A stretch of DNA of 64,000 nt from an uncultured Luteitalea sp. (GTDB lineage: Bacteria > Acidobacteriota > Vicinamibacteria > Vicinamibacterales > Vicinamibacteraceae). A program made the position numbers and the translations under genes. The notes beneath the pieces are model-generated. The model made no database searches. It saw only the letters and a list, made by a program, of their open reading frames with translations, and had not been told where the DNA came from. Of this stretch, positions 16,213 to 23,599 are shown piece after piece. Numbering within the stretch: the stretch's first letter is position 1; each line of letters starts with the position of its first letter. Where the stretch lies: assembly GCA_934541105.1 (NCBI GenBank), contig CAKTDA010000001.1, positions 1-64,000 of the forward strand, written 5' to 3'.

Positions 16213-16615
16213 TCTCGGCCCAGGCGTCCCGCAGCGGCGTCAGGAGCCTGATGCTCTCGTCGAGGCCCGCCGTGTCGCGCTGGGCGTTGGCCTCGTAGCA
16301 GCGGCCGAGGATGTAAGTGTAGAGGCCATCGAGCCGGCCGGCAACGTCGCCGCCGGCCTCGATGTTCAGCATGTGCTGCAGTTCCTGGACGATGGCGACG
16401 CCGCGGGAGAGGGCGTGCCGCTTGGCAACCATGTCGCCGGCGACGAGCGCCTCGCGGGCCTGGCCGAGGAACGAGATGGCGCCGTCGTAGAGCATCACGA
16501 CGAGCTCGACGGGGGTCCGCGACTGGACCTGCGTCTGGAGGTAAGCCTGAGCCCCCTTGCTGTAGGTGGCCGGGTTCGGGGTGATCGGTGCCGCGTAGGC
16601 GAGCAGTGTGGACAT
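16184..16615 (-). CDS. fliS: Flagellin export chaperone FliS
   Basis: FliS binds the C-terminal helix of flagellin and prevents premature polymerisation in the cytoplasm. The 143-residue protein has the family motifs YSKGAQAYLQTQVQSRTPVE, LVVMLYDGAISFLGQARE, VAIVQELQHMLNIEAGGDVA and LDGLYTYILGRCYEAN. It starts 24 nt downstream of the fliD stop, so it is probably transcribed from the fliD promoter. Confidence 0.95.
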   Translation of the reverse strand: MSTLLAYAAPITPNPATYSKGAQAYLQTQVQSRTPVELVVMLYDGAISFLGQAREALVAGDMVAKRHALSRGVAIVQELQHMLNIEAGGDVAGRLDGLYTYILGRCYEANAQRDTAGLDESIRLLTPLRDAWAEIAAQPSPAA

Positions 16616-16639
16616 GACGTGGGAGGTTCGTGCGTAGCG

Positions 16640-17974
16640 TCAGAAACCGCTGACCTGTGATCCCAGGGACCCGAGCTGTCCCAGGGACGCGTTCAGCTGT
16701 GCAATGGCCAAATCGGTTGCGATGAATTCCTTCTGCAATGCTTCGCGGCGGATGGCCAGCCGCCGCTCCAGCTCGCCGATCCGGTTGCCGATCTTCGAGA
16801 GCTGGTCGTCGAGCCGGGTCTGGGCGGTCGGGATGAGGCCGCCGCTCGACGTGTACGTGCCGATGGCGGACTTGATCGCGTCGAACGAGCCGTCGAATCC
16901 CGAGCCGCCCTGGAACAGCGCCACGACGGCGTTGCGATCGGTCGAGAGCGCCTTGGTCAGCTCGGCGCTGCGGAACTCCAGCTGGCCCGTACGGTTGAAG
17001 GTGAGGCCCACCTGCGCGAGGGCGGTGAAGGCGCCGCCCGTCGCGACCTCGGCGCCGGCCACACGGCTCAACGTGCTGCGCAGCTGGCGCACGAGGGGAT
17101 CGCCCCCGATGTTGTCGCGCTCCTTGTTGCCGTAGGCCTTGACCTGCTGGTCCAGGAAGGAGGTGAGGTCGTTGTAGGCGCTCGTGAACTTCTTCACGAG
17201 TTCCTCGACCGACGCCAGGTCGGCGGTGATCGTCACCGTCATCGGCGACGTGGTCTCCTGCTGCAGCGTGAGCGTCACGCCCGGGATCGCACCCTCAACC
17301 GTGTTCGAGCTGCTGTCGATCGGGACGTTGTTGATCGTGAACGAGGCGTCCTGCGCTTCCTGCGCGTTGGTGCCCGAGAAGCTCACGCCCGCGCCACCGG
17401 TCAACCCATTGGCCACGCTGAATGTCTGCGCGGCTCCGGTCTCCTTGCCGGTCAGGACGAGCTGGTACGCACCGCCCGAGCGCACGACCGAGGCGCTCAC
17501 GCCGATGTCTGCGGTCTCGTTGATGGCGGTCGCGAGACCCTGGAGCGTCACGTCGCCGCTGACGTCGACCGCCACGCCGCCAATCGTCAGGCTTCCGCCC
17601 GACGCGACGACTGTCGTGTCGGCATCGGGGATGGCGCCGTTGGTGACGGTCACCTGCGAGCGGGCGAGGGCATTGACGACGAGCGAGTAGGAGCCGGCGA
17701 CCGCGCCGTTGCTGCTCGTGGCCCTGGCGACCGCCTCGCTCGACACCGATGCCGTCGTGGCGCCGAATGCGGTGACCGAGCCCAGGTCGCGGGCGGCCGA
17801 CTCGACGGCGCCGAGGCGCGTGGCCAGGGTGCCGAACGCCGCGCGCTGTTTCTGGAGCTCGCCCTGCTGCGTCTCGAGCTGCTGGACGGGGCGCCGCTCC
17901 TGGGCCGAGAGGGCTTCCAGGATGGAGTTGAAGTCGATGTTGTTGAAGCCGCTGAACGTGATTGGCGAACCCAT
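16640..17974 (-). CDS. fliD: Flagellar filament cap protein FliD (HAP2)
   Basis: FliD caps the filament tip and guides flagellin polymerisation. The 444-residue protein has the N-terminal FSGFNNIDFNSILEALSAQE with RRPVQQLETQQGELQKQRAA and the C-terminal coiled-coil region (LDDQLSKIGNRIGELERRLA, FIATDLAIAQLNASLGQLGS). It shows the expected Ser/Thr/Gly-rich central domains. A GGAGG site lies 8 nt before ATG 17974, and a good sigma-28 promoter lies further upstream. Expression is thus linked to FliA and separate from the flagellin genes. Confidence 0.94.
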   Translation of the reverse strand: MGSPITFSGFNNIDFNSILEALSAQERRPVQQLETQQGELQKQRAAFGTLATRLGAVESAARDLGSVTAFGATTASVSSEAVARATSSNGAVAGSYSLVVNALARSQVTVTNGAIPDADTTVVASGGSLTIGGVAVDVSGDVTLQGLATAINETADIGVSASVVRSGGAYQLVLTGKETGAAQTFSVANGLTGGAGVSFSGTNAQEAQDASFTINNVPIDSSSNTVEGAIPGVTLTLQQETTSPMTVTITADLASVEELVKKFTSAYNDLTSFLDQQVKAYGNKERDNIGGDPLVRQLRSTLSRVAGAEVATGGAFTALAQVGLTFNRTGQLEFRSAELTKALSTDRNAVVALFQGGSGFDGSFDAIKSAIGTYTSSGGLIPTAQTRLDDQLSKIGNRIGELERRLAIRREALQKEFIATDLAIAQLNASLGQLGSLGSQVSGF

Positions 17975-18016
17975 GACACACGCCTCCGGTCCCCGTAGCA
18001 GTGAGACCTGTCTTCA

Positions 18017-18043
18017 GAATCGGCAGTGTAGCGGGAAGCTGTA
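18017..18043 (-). promoter_or_regulatory. Sigma-28 promoter of fliD-fliS
   Basis: Read on the minus strand, TACAGCTT (18043-18036) and GCCGATTC (18024-18017) are 11 bp apart. Six of eight bases match the -35 consensus and the -10 is identical to the flgM site. The expected start lies about 35 nt upstream of ATG 17974. Confidence 0.75.
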
Positions 18044-18066
18044 GTCGGGGAGCGGCGCTGGGGAAC

Positions 18067-18108
18067 GAAAAGCGCGCCGGACGGGCCCGGAGGTGCCCGC
18101 CCGGCGCG
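18067..18108 (-). terminator. Rho-independent terminator after flagellin gene 18124-18927
   Basis: On the minus strand, a long GC-rich hairpin (arms 18095-18108 and 18073-18086, one mismatch, 8-nt loop) is followed by TTTTCGTT. It sits 16 nt past the flagellin stop, so this flagellin mRNA is probably monocistronic and kept separate from fliD. Confidence 0.8.
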
Positions 18109-18123
18109 AGGTGCGCGAGCGTG

Positions 18124-18927
18124 TTAGCCGCGCAGGAGCGAGAGAACCGCGGAGGTCTGGCCGTTTGCCTGCGCCAGGGCCGCGATGCCCGACTGGTTGA
18201 GGATCGAGAAGCGGGTCAGGTTGGCCGACTCCTCGGCGACGTTGGCGTCGCGGATGCGCGACTCGGCGGCCTTGGTGTTCACGATCTGGCTCTGGGCGAG
18301 GCTGATCGCGTAGCTGAGGCGGTTCTGCAGCGTACCGACCTGGCCCTGCACCGTGCCGAGCGTGGTGACCGCGCTGGCCACGGCGGCCACGGCCGTCTCG
18401 GCGTCGGTCTGCGTCGACAGGTTGCCCGTCAGGCCGAGCGCCGCGGTGGTCACGGCGCCGATGTTGCCGCCGACCTTGCCGTTGGTGCTGTTGTTGCTGA
18501 CGAACACCGAGAAGCCCTGCGCGGTCGCGAGGCCGGCCACGTTGGTCTCACGGTTGATCTCGCTCAGCACGTCCTGGAACTCGGCGTTCAGGGTCGTGCG
18601 CGAGGTCGAGCTGGTCTGGCCGGACGCAGCCTGCGTCGCCAGCGTGGAGAGGCGGTCGAGCAGCTTCGACACGTTGTCGAGCGCGCCGTCCTTGATCTGC
18701 AGGTCCGACAGGCCGTCGTTGGCGTTGCGGACGCCCTGGTTGAGCACCGCGACCGTCGAGCGGTAGCCGTTGGCGACCGCGAGGCCTGCCGCGTCGTCAC
18801 CCGAGTTGTTGATGCGGAAGCCGCTCGAGACGCGCGTCAGCGCCGTACGCAGTCCGATGTTGGTGGCGTACAGGTTGGCCTGTGCGTTGTTGGCAGCGAC
18901 GTTGGTGACGACCGAGAAACTAGCCAT
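18124..18927 (-). CDS. fliC: Flagellin (short type), copy 1
   Basis: Main filament subunit, 267 residues. It contains the D0/D1 domains with little in between: MASFSVVTNVAANNAQANLY, RVSSGFRINNSGDDAAGLAV, ANDGLSDLQIKDGALDNVSK at the N-terminus and SRIRDANVAEESANLTRFSI followed by LNQSGIAALAQANGQTSAVL and SLLRG at the C-terminus. The middle lacks D2/D3 outer domains but has Ser/Thr patches (GQTSSTSRTT, FVSNNSTNGK) that could be glycosylated by products of the nearby sugar genes. The leader is notable: a sigma-28 promoter, a hairpin with an AGGA loop, then AGGAGG 7 nt before the ATG. Confidence 0.97.
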   Translation of the reverse strand: MASFSVVTNVAANNAQANLYATNIGLRTALTRVSSGFRINNSGDDAAGLAVANGYRSTVAVLNQGVRNANDGLSDLQIKDGALDNVSKLLDRLSTLATQAASGQTSSTSRTTLNAEFQDVLSEINRETNVAGLATAQGFSVFVSNNSTNGKVGGNIGAVTTAALGLTGNLSTQTDAETAVAAVASAVTTLGTVQGQVGTLQNRLSYAISLAQSQIVNTKAAESRIRDANVAEESANLTRFSILNQSGIAALAQANGQTSAVLSLLRG

Positions 18928-18934
18928 GATTGAT

Positions 18935-18974
18935 CCTCCTTGACCCTAGCCGAGCCGGCATCCTTGCTGGCTCG
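18935..18974 (-). promoter_or_regulatory. Candidate CsrA target in flagellin leader (GGA-loop hairpin plus AGGAGG)
   Basis: On the minus strand, CGAGCC-A-GCA-AGGA-TGC-C-GGCTCG (18974-18951) forms a 9-bp stem with one internal mismatch and exposes AGGA in a four-base loop. The ribosome site AGGAGG follows at 18940-18935. A GGA-loop hairpin plus a second GGA in the Shine-Dalgarno sequence is the layout known from CsrA-repressed flagellin mRNA in Bacillus. Inference from sequence only. Confidence 0.6.
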
Positions 18975-19004
18975 TGGCCCCGGTGCGGGGCCGTGTCGCG
19001 GAGG

Positions 19005-19031
19005 TAATCGGGCTGTGCCGGGCAGGCTTTA
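19005..19031 (-). promoter_or_regulatory. Sigma-28 promoter of flagellin copy 1
   Basis: On the minus strand, TAAAGCCT (19031-19024) and CCCGATTA (19012-19005) are 11 bp apart, giving a leader of about 70 nt. An additional 6-bp hairpin (GGCCCC/GGGGCC, 18992-18976) lies early in the leader. Confidence 0.8.
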
Positions 19032-19043
19032 ATGGCGAGTCAC

Positions 19044-19065
19044 GGCGGGCCCCCGGCGGCCCGCC
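19044..19065 (-). terminator. Hairpin after flagellin copy 2, possible terminator
   Basis: A perfect 8-bp stem (GGCGGGCC/GGCCCGCC) with a 6-nt loop lies about 30 nt past the stop of the flagellin gene at 19097-19912. No clear T-run follows on the minus strand, so termination may be weak and some read-through into copy 1 is possible. Confidence 0.45.
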
Positions 19066-19096
19066 TGACCGGTGCGTCGTCGGTGTCGCCTGCGAC

Positions 19097-19912
19097 CTAG
19101 CCGCGGAGCAGCGAGAGCACGGCGCTCGTCGACTGGTTCGCCTGGGCGAGCGCCGCGATGCCCGACTGGTTCAGGATCGAATAGCGCGTCAGGTTGGCCG
19201 ACTCCTCGGCGACGTTCGCGTCGCGGATGCGGCTCTCGGCGGCCTTGGTGTTCACGATCTGGCTCTGCGCCAGGCTGATGGCGTAGCTGAGGCGGTTCTG
19301 CAGCTGACCGACCTGCCCCTGCACGACACCGAGGTTCGTGATGGCGGTGGACACGGTGGAGACCGCGGTCTGGGCGCCGGACTGGGTCGAGATGTCGAGC
19401 GCGGCGATGCCGAGCGTCGTGAGGTCCACGTCGTTGATCGTGCCGGCGACGACGCCGTCGGTGCCGTTGCTGCTCACGAACACGCTGAAGCCCTGGTTGG
19501 CCCCGGCGACGTTGAGGGCCGCGACGTTCGATTCGCGCGTGATCTCGCTCATGACGTCCTGGAACTCGTTGTTCAGGGTCAGCCGCGAGGCGGTCGTCGT
19601 CTGGCCCGAGGCCGACTGCGTGGCGAGCACGGCGAGGCGATCGAGCAGCTTCGACATGTTGTCGAGCGCTCCGTCCTTGATCTGCAGGTCGGAGAGGCCG
19701 TCGTTGGCGTTGCGCACGCCCTGCTGCAGCACGGCGACGTCGGACCGGTAGCGGTTGGCCACCGCCAGGCCGGCGGCATCGTCGCCCGAGTAGTTGATGC
19801 GGTAACCGCTCGACACGCGGGTGAGCGCCTGCCGAAGTCCGATGTTGGTCTGGTACAGGTTGGCCTGGGCATTGACCGAGGCCACGTTGGTGACAACCGA
19901 GAACGACGCCAT
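19097..19912 (-). CDS. fliC: Flagellin (short type), copy 2
   Basis: Second filament subunit of 271 residues, closely similar to copy 1 at both ends (MASFSVVTNVASVNAQANLY, RVSSGYRINYSGDDAAGLAV, SRIRDANVAEESANLTRYSI, SLLRG) and divergent in the centre (for example DVDLTTLGIAALDISTQSGA). ATG 19912 is chosen because it matches the flagellin N-terminus and has GGAGGAGA 6 nt upstream; a longer in-frame reading upstream is not flagellin-like. It has its own sigma-28 promoter. Unlike copy 1, its leader lacks the GGA-loop hairpin, so the two may be controlled differently. Confidence 0.97.
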   Translation of the reverse strand: MASFSVVTNVASVNAQANLYQTNIGLRQALTRVSSGYRINYSGDDAAGLAVANRYRSDVAVLQQGVRNANDGLSDLQIKDGALDNMSKLLDRLAVLATQSASGQTTTASRLTLNNEFQDVMSEITRESNVAALNVAGANQGFSVFVSSNGTDGVVAGTINDVDLTTLGIAALDISTQSGAQTAVSTVSTAITNLGVVQGQVGQLQNRLSYAISLAQSQIVNTKAAESRIRDANVAEESANLTRYSILNQSGIAALAQANQSTSAVLSLLRG

Positions 19913-19956
19913 CTGTTTTCTCCTCCGGGATACGGAGCCAAAGCGGCTCACAGGGG

Positions 19957-19983
19957 GAATCGGCCGCCGTGTGCGGGGCTTTA
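19957..19983 (-). promoter_or_regulatory. Sigma-28 promoter of flagellin copy 2
   Basis: On the minus strand, TAAAGCCC (19983-19976) and GCCGATTC (19964-19957) are 11 bp apart, about 45 nt upstream of ATG 19912. It is one of the best sigma-28 matches in the window. Confidence 0.82.
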
Positions 19984-20075
19984 GTGCGGGTACCGCACAC
20001 GCCCGCACACCTGCTGCACCGCGGCGCGTCCACCCCATCCAACTTCCGTGCCCGGCGTCTTCGGGCGCCGCGCAG

Positions 20076-20092
20076 CTGGCCCCGCGTTTGCT
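20076..20092 (+). promoter_or_regulatory. Sigma-54 (RpoN) promoter of the sugar/flbD/stator operon
   Basis: CTGGCCCCGCGTTTGCT matches the -24/-12 consensus YTGGCACGRNNNTTGCW with two mismatches and has the exact GG-N10-GC spacing (GG at 20078, GC at 20090). Transcription would start near 20103, just before the AGGAGA ribosome site (20107-20112) of the gene at 20119. The upstream 160 bp are shared with the divergent flagellin promoter and could hold an enhancer-binding site, though none was recognised. Confidence 0.65.
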
Positions 20093-20118
20093 GTGGTTCC
20101 CGGATCAGGAGACTGCTG

Positions 20119-20739
20119 ATGCTCGAACTTCGCGTGGATTCCTCGCTCATCCCCGGCGTCAATGCGCCGATTACCGTCGATGCGCTGCTCTCGGCCATCG
20201 AGCCGATCCTCGGTGAGTCGCGGCGCATGGTGACGACACTCCGCATCAATGGTGTCGAGGAACCGGCATTCCGCGAGCCGTCCGTCCTGGCGCGGGAACT
20301 GGCCTCGACCGACGTCGTGGACATGGCGAGCACGCCTGTCGCGGCCATCGCCATCGGGGCGCTCGACGACGCGCTGCACTACCTGCCGGCGCTGACGGCC
20401 GGAGCCCGCGCAACCGCGCGCGAGCTCGACGCGCCCGGCAACACCGCCCTCTCGGCCATCCGGGAACTGGCCGACGGGCTCGCGCTGCTCGTCGCCCTCG
20501 TCCACAGCGCCGACGTCTGGAGCCGCCAGGCCGGCTTGGCGGAGAGCGACTGGTTGGGTGAGGATGTCGTGGCCATCGAACGCGCCGCGGGCGACATCGA
20601 AGCCGCGGCAGCCGCCGGCGACTGGGCGGCTGCGGCCACGGCACTGACGCACGGCCTGGCGCCGGCGCTCGAGTCGTGGCAGGGGCGGCTCGCCGCCGGC
20701 CGCGAGCGCCTCGACGCACTGCAGCTGGCCACGGCGTAA
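20119..20739 (+). CDS. Unknown protein heading the sugar/flbD/stator operon
   Basis: Not recognised. The 206-residue protein has an N-terminal alpha/beta-looking portion (MLELRVDSSLIPGVNAPITV, MVTTLRINGVEEPAFREPSV) and an Ala-rich helical remainder (about residues 75-205), with no signal peptide or membrane segment. ATG 20119 has AGGAGA 6 nt upstream. It is the first gene behind a sigma-54-type site and is followed 13 nt later by the aminotransferase gene. Position suggests a flagellar accessory or regulatory role; nothing in the sequence proves one. Confidence 0.75.
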   Translation: MLELRVDSSLIPGVNAPITVDALLSAIEPILGESRRMVTTLRINGVEEPAFREPSVLARELASTDVVDMASTPVAAIAIGALDDALHYLPALTAGARATARELDAPGNTALSAIRELADGLALLVALVHSADVWSRQAGLAESDWLGEDVVAIERAAGDIEAAAAAGDWAAAATALTHGLAPALESWQGRLAAGRERLDALQLATA

Positions 20740-20752
20740 CGGCCCTGACACC

Positions 20753-21934
20753 ATGTCCACCGGATCCCGACCGCGCACCGGCCCGCCATTCGTGCCACTC
20801 GCACGCCCCGACATGGGGGAGGCGGAACTGTCGGCGCTCGCCGAGGTCGTCGCCTCGGGCTGGCTGACGACGGGACCACGCGTCAAGGCGTTCGAAGCGG
20901 CGTTTGCCGACCATGTCGGCGCCGCGGAGGCCGTGGCGCTCAACTCCTGCACGGCGGGCCTGCACCTCTCGCTGCTCGCCTGCGGGGTCGGTCCGGGCGA
21001 CGAGGTGGTCACCACGCCGCTGACGTTTGCCGCAACGGCAAACACGGTGCTGCACGCCGGCGCCACGCCTGTCTTTGTCGACGTCGACCGGGCGACCGCG
21101 ACGATGGACGTGGCGGCCACGGCAGCCGCGATCTCACCGCGGACGCGCGTGCTGATGCCGGTGCACTATGCGGGCCGCCCCGCCGACCCCCTTGCGTTCC
21201 GGGCGCTTGCCGACGCGCACGGCCTGAAGGTCGTCGAGGACGCTGCCCACTGCGTGGACGGCAGTGTGGACGGCCGGCGCATCGGCAGCATCGCCGACTT
21301 CACCGCCTTCAGCTTCTATTCCACGAAGAACCTCGCGACCGGCGAGGGCGGGATGGTCACGCTCGACGCCGCAGAGCGTGCCGACTGGATGCGGGTCGCC
21401 GCGCTGCACGGCCTGTCGCGCGACGCCTGGGCCCGCTACGCACCGGGGGCGCCGGCGCAGTACGAGGTCGTGATGGCGGGGTACAAGTACAACATGATGG
21501 ATCTGCAGGCGGCGCTGGGGCTCGCGCAACTGTCACGTCTCGCAGAGATGCAGGCGCAGCGCGCCGTCCTCTGGGCGCGCTACGAGGCAGGCCTCGCGCA
21601 CCTGCCGCTCGGTCGCCCCGCGCCTGTGCCAGAGGGCTGGGTCCACGCACGTCACCTCTATACCGTGATCGTCGACCCGACGACGTCCGGCTGGACCCGC
21701 GACGATCTGCAGACGGCTCTGGCGCGGGAGGGCATCGGGACGAGCGTCCACTTCCGCGCGCTGCACCTCCATCGGTTCTATGCCGACCGGTGCGGCCTGA
21801 CCCGGGGCATGTTCCCGAACGCCGAGTACCACAGCGACAACTCGCTCTCGCTGCCATTCTGGAGCGGCATGACCACCGCCCAGTCCGACCGCGTCGTCGA
21901 GACGATCGATCGGGTGATGAGTTCGCCCGCATGA
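20753..21934 (+). CDS. pseC: DegT/DnrJ/EryC1 sugar aminotransferase, PseC-like
   Basis: PLP-dependent aminotransferase that adds an amino group to a keto-sugar nucleotide; in the pseudaminic pathway PseC makes UDP-4-amino-4,6-dideoxy-AltNAc. The 393-residue protein shows the family series LARPDMGEAELSALAEVVAS, ALNSCTAGLHLSLLACGVGP, TTPLTFAATANTVLHAGATP, VVEDAAHCVDG and the PLP lysine K192 in SFYSTKNLATGEGGM. It is followed by PseG- and NeuB-like genes, so a role in a nonulosonic-acid-like sugar is likely. The exact sugar cannot be read from the sequence. Confidence 0.85.
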   Translation: MSTGSRPRTGPPFVPLARPDMGEAELSALAEVVASGWLTTGPRVKAFEAAFADHVGAAEAVALNSCTAGLHLSLLACGVGPGDEVVTTPLTFAATANTVLHAGATPVFVDVDRATATMDVAATAAAISPRTRVLMPVHYAGRPADPLAFRALADAHGLKVVEDAAHCVDGSVDGRRIGSIADFTAFSFYSTKNLATGEGGMVTLDAAERADWMRVAALHGLSRDAWARYAPGAPAQYEVVMAGYKYNMMDLQAALGLAQLSRLAEMQAQRAVLWARYEAGLAHLPLGRPAPVPEGWVHARHLYTVIVDPTTSGWTRDDLQTALAREGIGTSVHFRALHLHRFYADRCGLTRGMFPNAEYHSDNSLSLPFWSGMTTAQSDRVVETIDRVMSSPA

Positions 21935-22920
21935 GCCGCGGCCGGCGGTCCGCCATGGCGAGCCGCGGCCGCTCCGGCGCCTTCGTGCTGTTCCGGGTGG
22001 CCGCCGGGCCGCGAATCGGCCATGGCCACCTGCGCCGTGCCGAGACGCTGGCCGAGGCCATCGGCAGGCCGGCGTGTGTCAGCATTCGTGGCGCAGGCGC
22101 GCGGACGGCGCTCCCGATCCTTGCCGCCGGCACTGCCGACGCGGCCCTCGCGCGGACGGGCGCCGCCGTGCTCGTCCTCGACGACCCGGTGACCGACGCC
22201 GGACGAGCCTGGTGCCGCGCCGCGCATCGGCGGGGTGTGCCGACCGTCAGCATCCACGACCTCGGCCTGGCGCCCGTGCCCTCGACCCTGGCCATCGACG
22301 GCAGCGTCGTGCGCACGCGCACGGACTGGCCCGCAGGCGCGGTGCTCGAGGGCCTGCAGTACGCCGTGATCCGGCCGCCCGTGAGGAACCGCCGGTCGGC
22401 AGGCGTCCGGCGCGTGCTGATCTCGCTCGGCGGCGGGCCGCGGCGAGCCCTCGTCGCGGCGATTGCCGCGGAGGTCTCGCGTCGATTGCCGGGAGTCGAG
22501 ATCATCGTGCCGGCGCCGCGCACCGATTCGCTGTGGACCCGGCACGCACGCCTCGTGCCGGCTGCCACGGGGCTCGCCGATGTTTTGTCGCAGGTGGATG
22601 CCGCGATCCTCGGCGGCGGCGTCTCGCTCTACGAGGCGGTGGCGGCCGGCGTGCCGGCCGTCGCGGTGTCGGTCGTGCCGGCGCAGCGGCCGACGATCGA
22701 CGGCTTCGCGGCGCGCGGCCTCGTGCGCGACGGCGGGCACGCAGGCGGTCTACGCCCCGCCGCCATCGCGTGCACGATTGCCGACGCATTCGACCGGGCG
22801 GCCGCGGATGCAGACTGGCGTCGGCAGGTCGGCCGTGAGGGCCCGCGTGCGATCGATGGCCGTGGGGCCGCGCGGGTGGCGCGGGCCATCCTTGCCGTCG
22901 CGGAGCCGTGTCGTGCGTGA
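21931..22920 (+). CDS. pseG: PseG-like nucleotide-sugar hydrolase / GT-B fold protein
   Basis: PseG removes UDP from UDP-2,4-diacetamido-trideoxy-sugar before the aldolase-type condensation. The 329-residue protein has the N-terminal signature RVAAGPRIGHGHLRRAETLA (family form: I-G-x-G-H-x-x-R), RRVLISLGGGPRRALVAAIA at the start of the second Rossmann half, and ILGGGVSLYEAVAAGVPAVA, the UDP-binding loop of the GT-B fold. ATG 21931 overlaps the pseC stop (ATGA). A close alternative is SpsG-type function in spore-coat-like sugar loci. Confidence 0.78.
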   Translation: MSRGRRSAMASRGRSGAFVLFRVAAGPRIGHGHLRRAETLAEAIGRPACVSIRGAGARTALPILAAGTADAALARTGAAVLVLDDPVTDAGRAWCRAAHRRGVPTVSIHDLGLAPVPSTLAIDGSVVRTRTDWPAGAVLEGLQYAVIRPPVRNRRSAGVRRVLISLGGGPRRALVAAIAAEVSRRLPGVEIIVPAPRTDSLWTRHARLVPAATGLADVLSQVDAAILGGGVSLYEAVAAGVPAVAVSVVPAQRPTIDGFAARGLVRDGGHAGGLRPAAIACTIADAFDRAAADADWRRQVGREGPRAIDGRGAARVARAILAVAEPCRA

Positions 22921-23599
22921 GCCCTCGGCCGTCGTCTTCGATCTCGACGACACGCTGTATCCGGAGCGGCGATTCGCGAGAAGCAGCTGCGCGGCGGTGG
23001 CGCGGCTTGTGGCGCGGGAGTACGCCGTGCCGGCAGCTGCCACCTATCGGCTTCTCGTCTCGCACTGCCGTGCAGGCAACCGCGCGGGCATGCTCCAGGC
23101 GCTCTGTGAGGCCCATGGCCTGCCCGATGCCGATGTCGCGCGATTGGTCGAGACGATTCGTGCGCACCGTCCGCGTCTGCGCCTGCCTGCGTCTTCGCGT
23201 ACCGTGCTCGCGGAGCTCCGGCAGGCGGGCCATCGCCTCGGCGTGCTGACGAACGGACTCCCGGCGACGCAGGCCCAGAAGGTGGCGGTGCTCGGCGTCG
23301 GGACGCTCGTGGATGCCGTGGTCTATGCGGAGGCGTGCGCGGCTGGCGGCAAGCCGGCGGCGGCATGCTTCGCGACCGTGCTCGACCGGCTTGGCGTGGA
23401 TGCGGCTGCCGCCGTGTTCGTGGGCGATCATCCCGTGAAGGACGTTGCCGGCGCAGCCGCAGCGGGCATGCGGACGATCTGGATCGACCGTGGCACGGCC
23501 ACGCCACCTGTGGTGCCCCACGGCATCGCGAGGCGCCTTGCCGACGTGCCCGCGATCGTGGCACGCCTGATGGAGGAGCGACATGTCGCCACGCATTGA
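22913..23599 (+). CDS. HAD-superfamily hydrolase in sugar locus
   Basis: The 228-residue protein has HAD motif I (VVFDLDDTLYPE), motif II (LGVLTNG), the conserved Lys region (GGKPAAACF) and motif IV (VFVGDHPVKDVAGAAAAGMR), so it should be a phosphatase. GTG 22913 is chosen because it overlaps pseG by 8 nt and starts directly before motif I. In this setting it may dephosphorylate the nonulosonate 9-phosphate-like product or a precursor. Substrate is inferred from neighbours only. Confidence 0.82.
   Translation: MREPSAVVFDLDDTLYPERRFARSSCAAVARLVAREYAVPAAATYRLLVSHCRAGNRAGMLQALCEAHGLPDADVARLVETIRAHRPRLRLPASSRTVLAELRQAGHRLGVLTNGLPATQAQKVAVLGVGTLVDAVVYAEACAAGGKPAAACFATVLDRLGVDAAAAVFVGDHPVKDVAGAAAAGMRTIWIDRGTATPPVVPHGIARRLADVPAIVARLMEERHVATH

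Noticed and set aside
19029..20354. Minus-strand frame overlapping the second flagellin in another register
   Set aside because: It lies on the same DNA as a clear flagellin gene in the proper frame; its sequence is Arg-rich translation of the flagellin in the wrong register.
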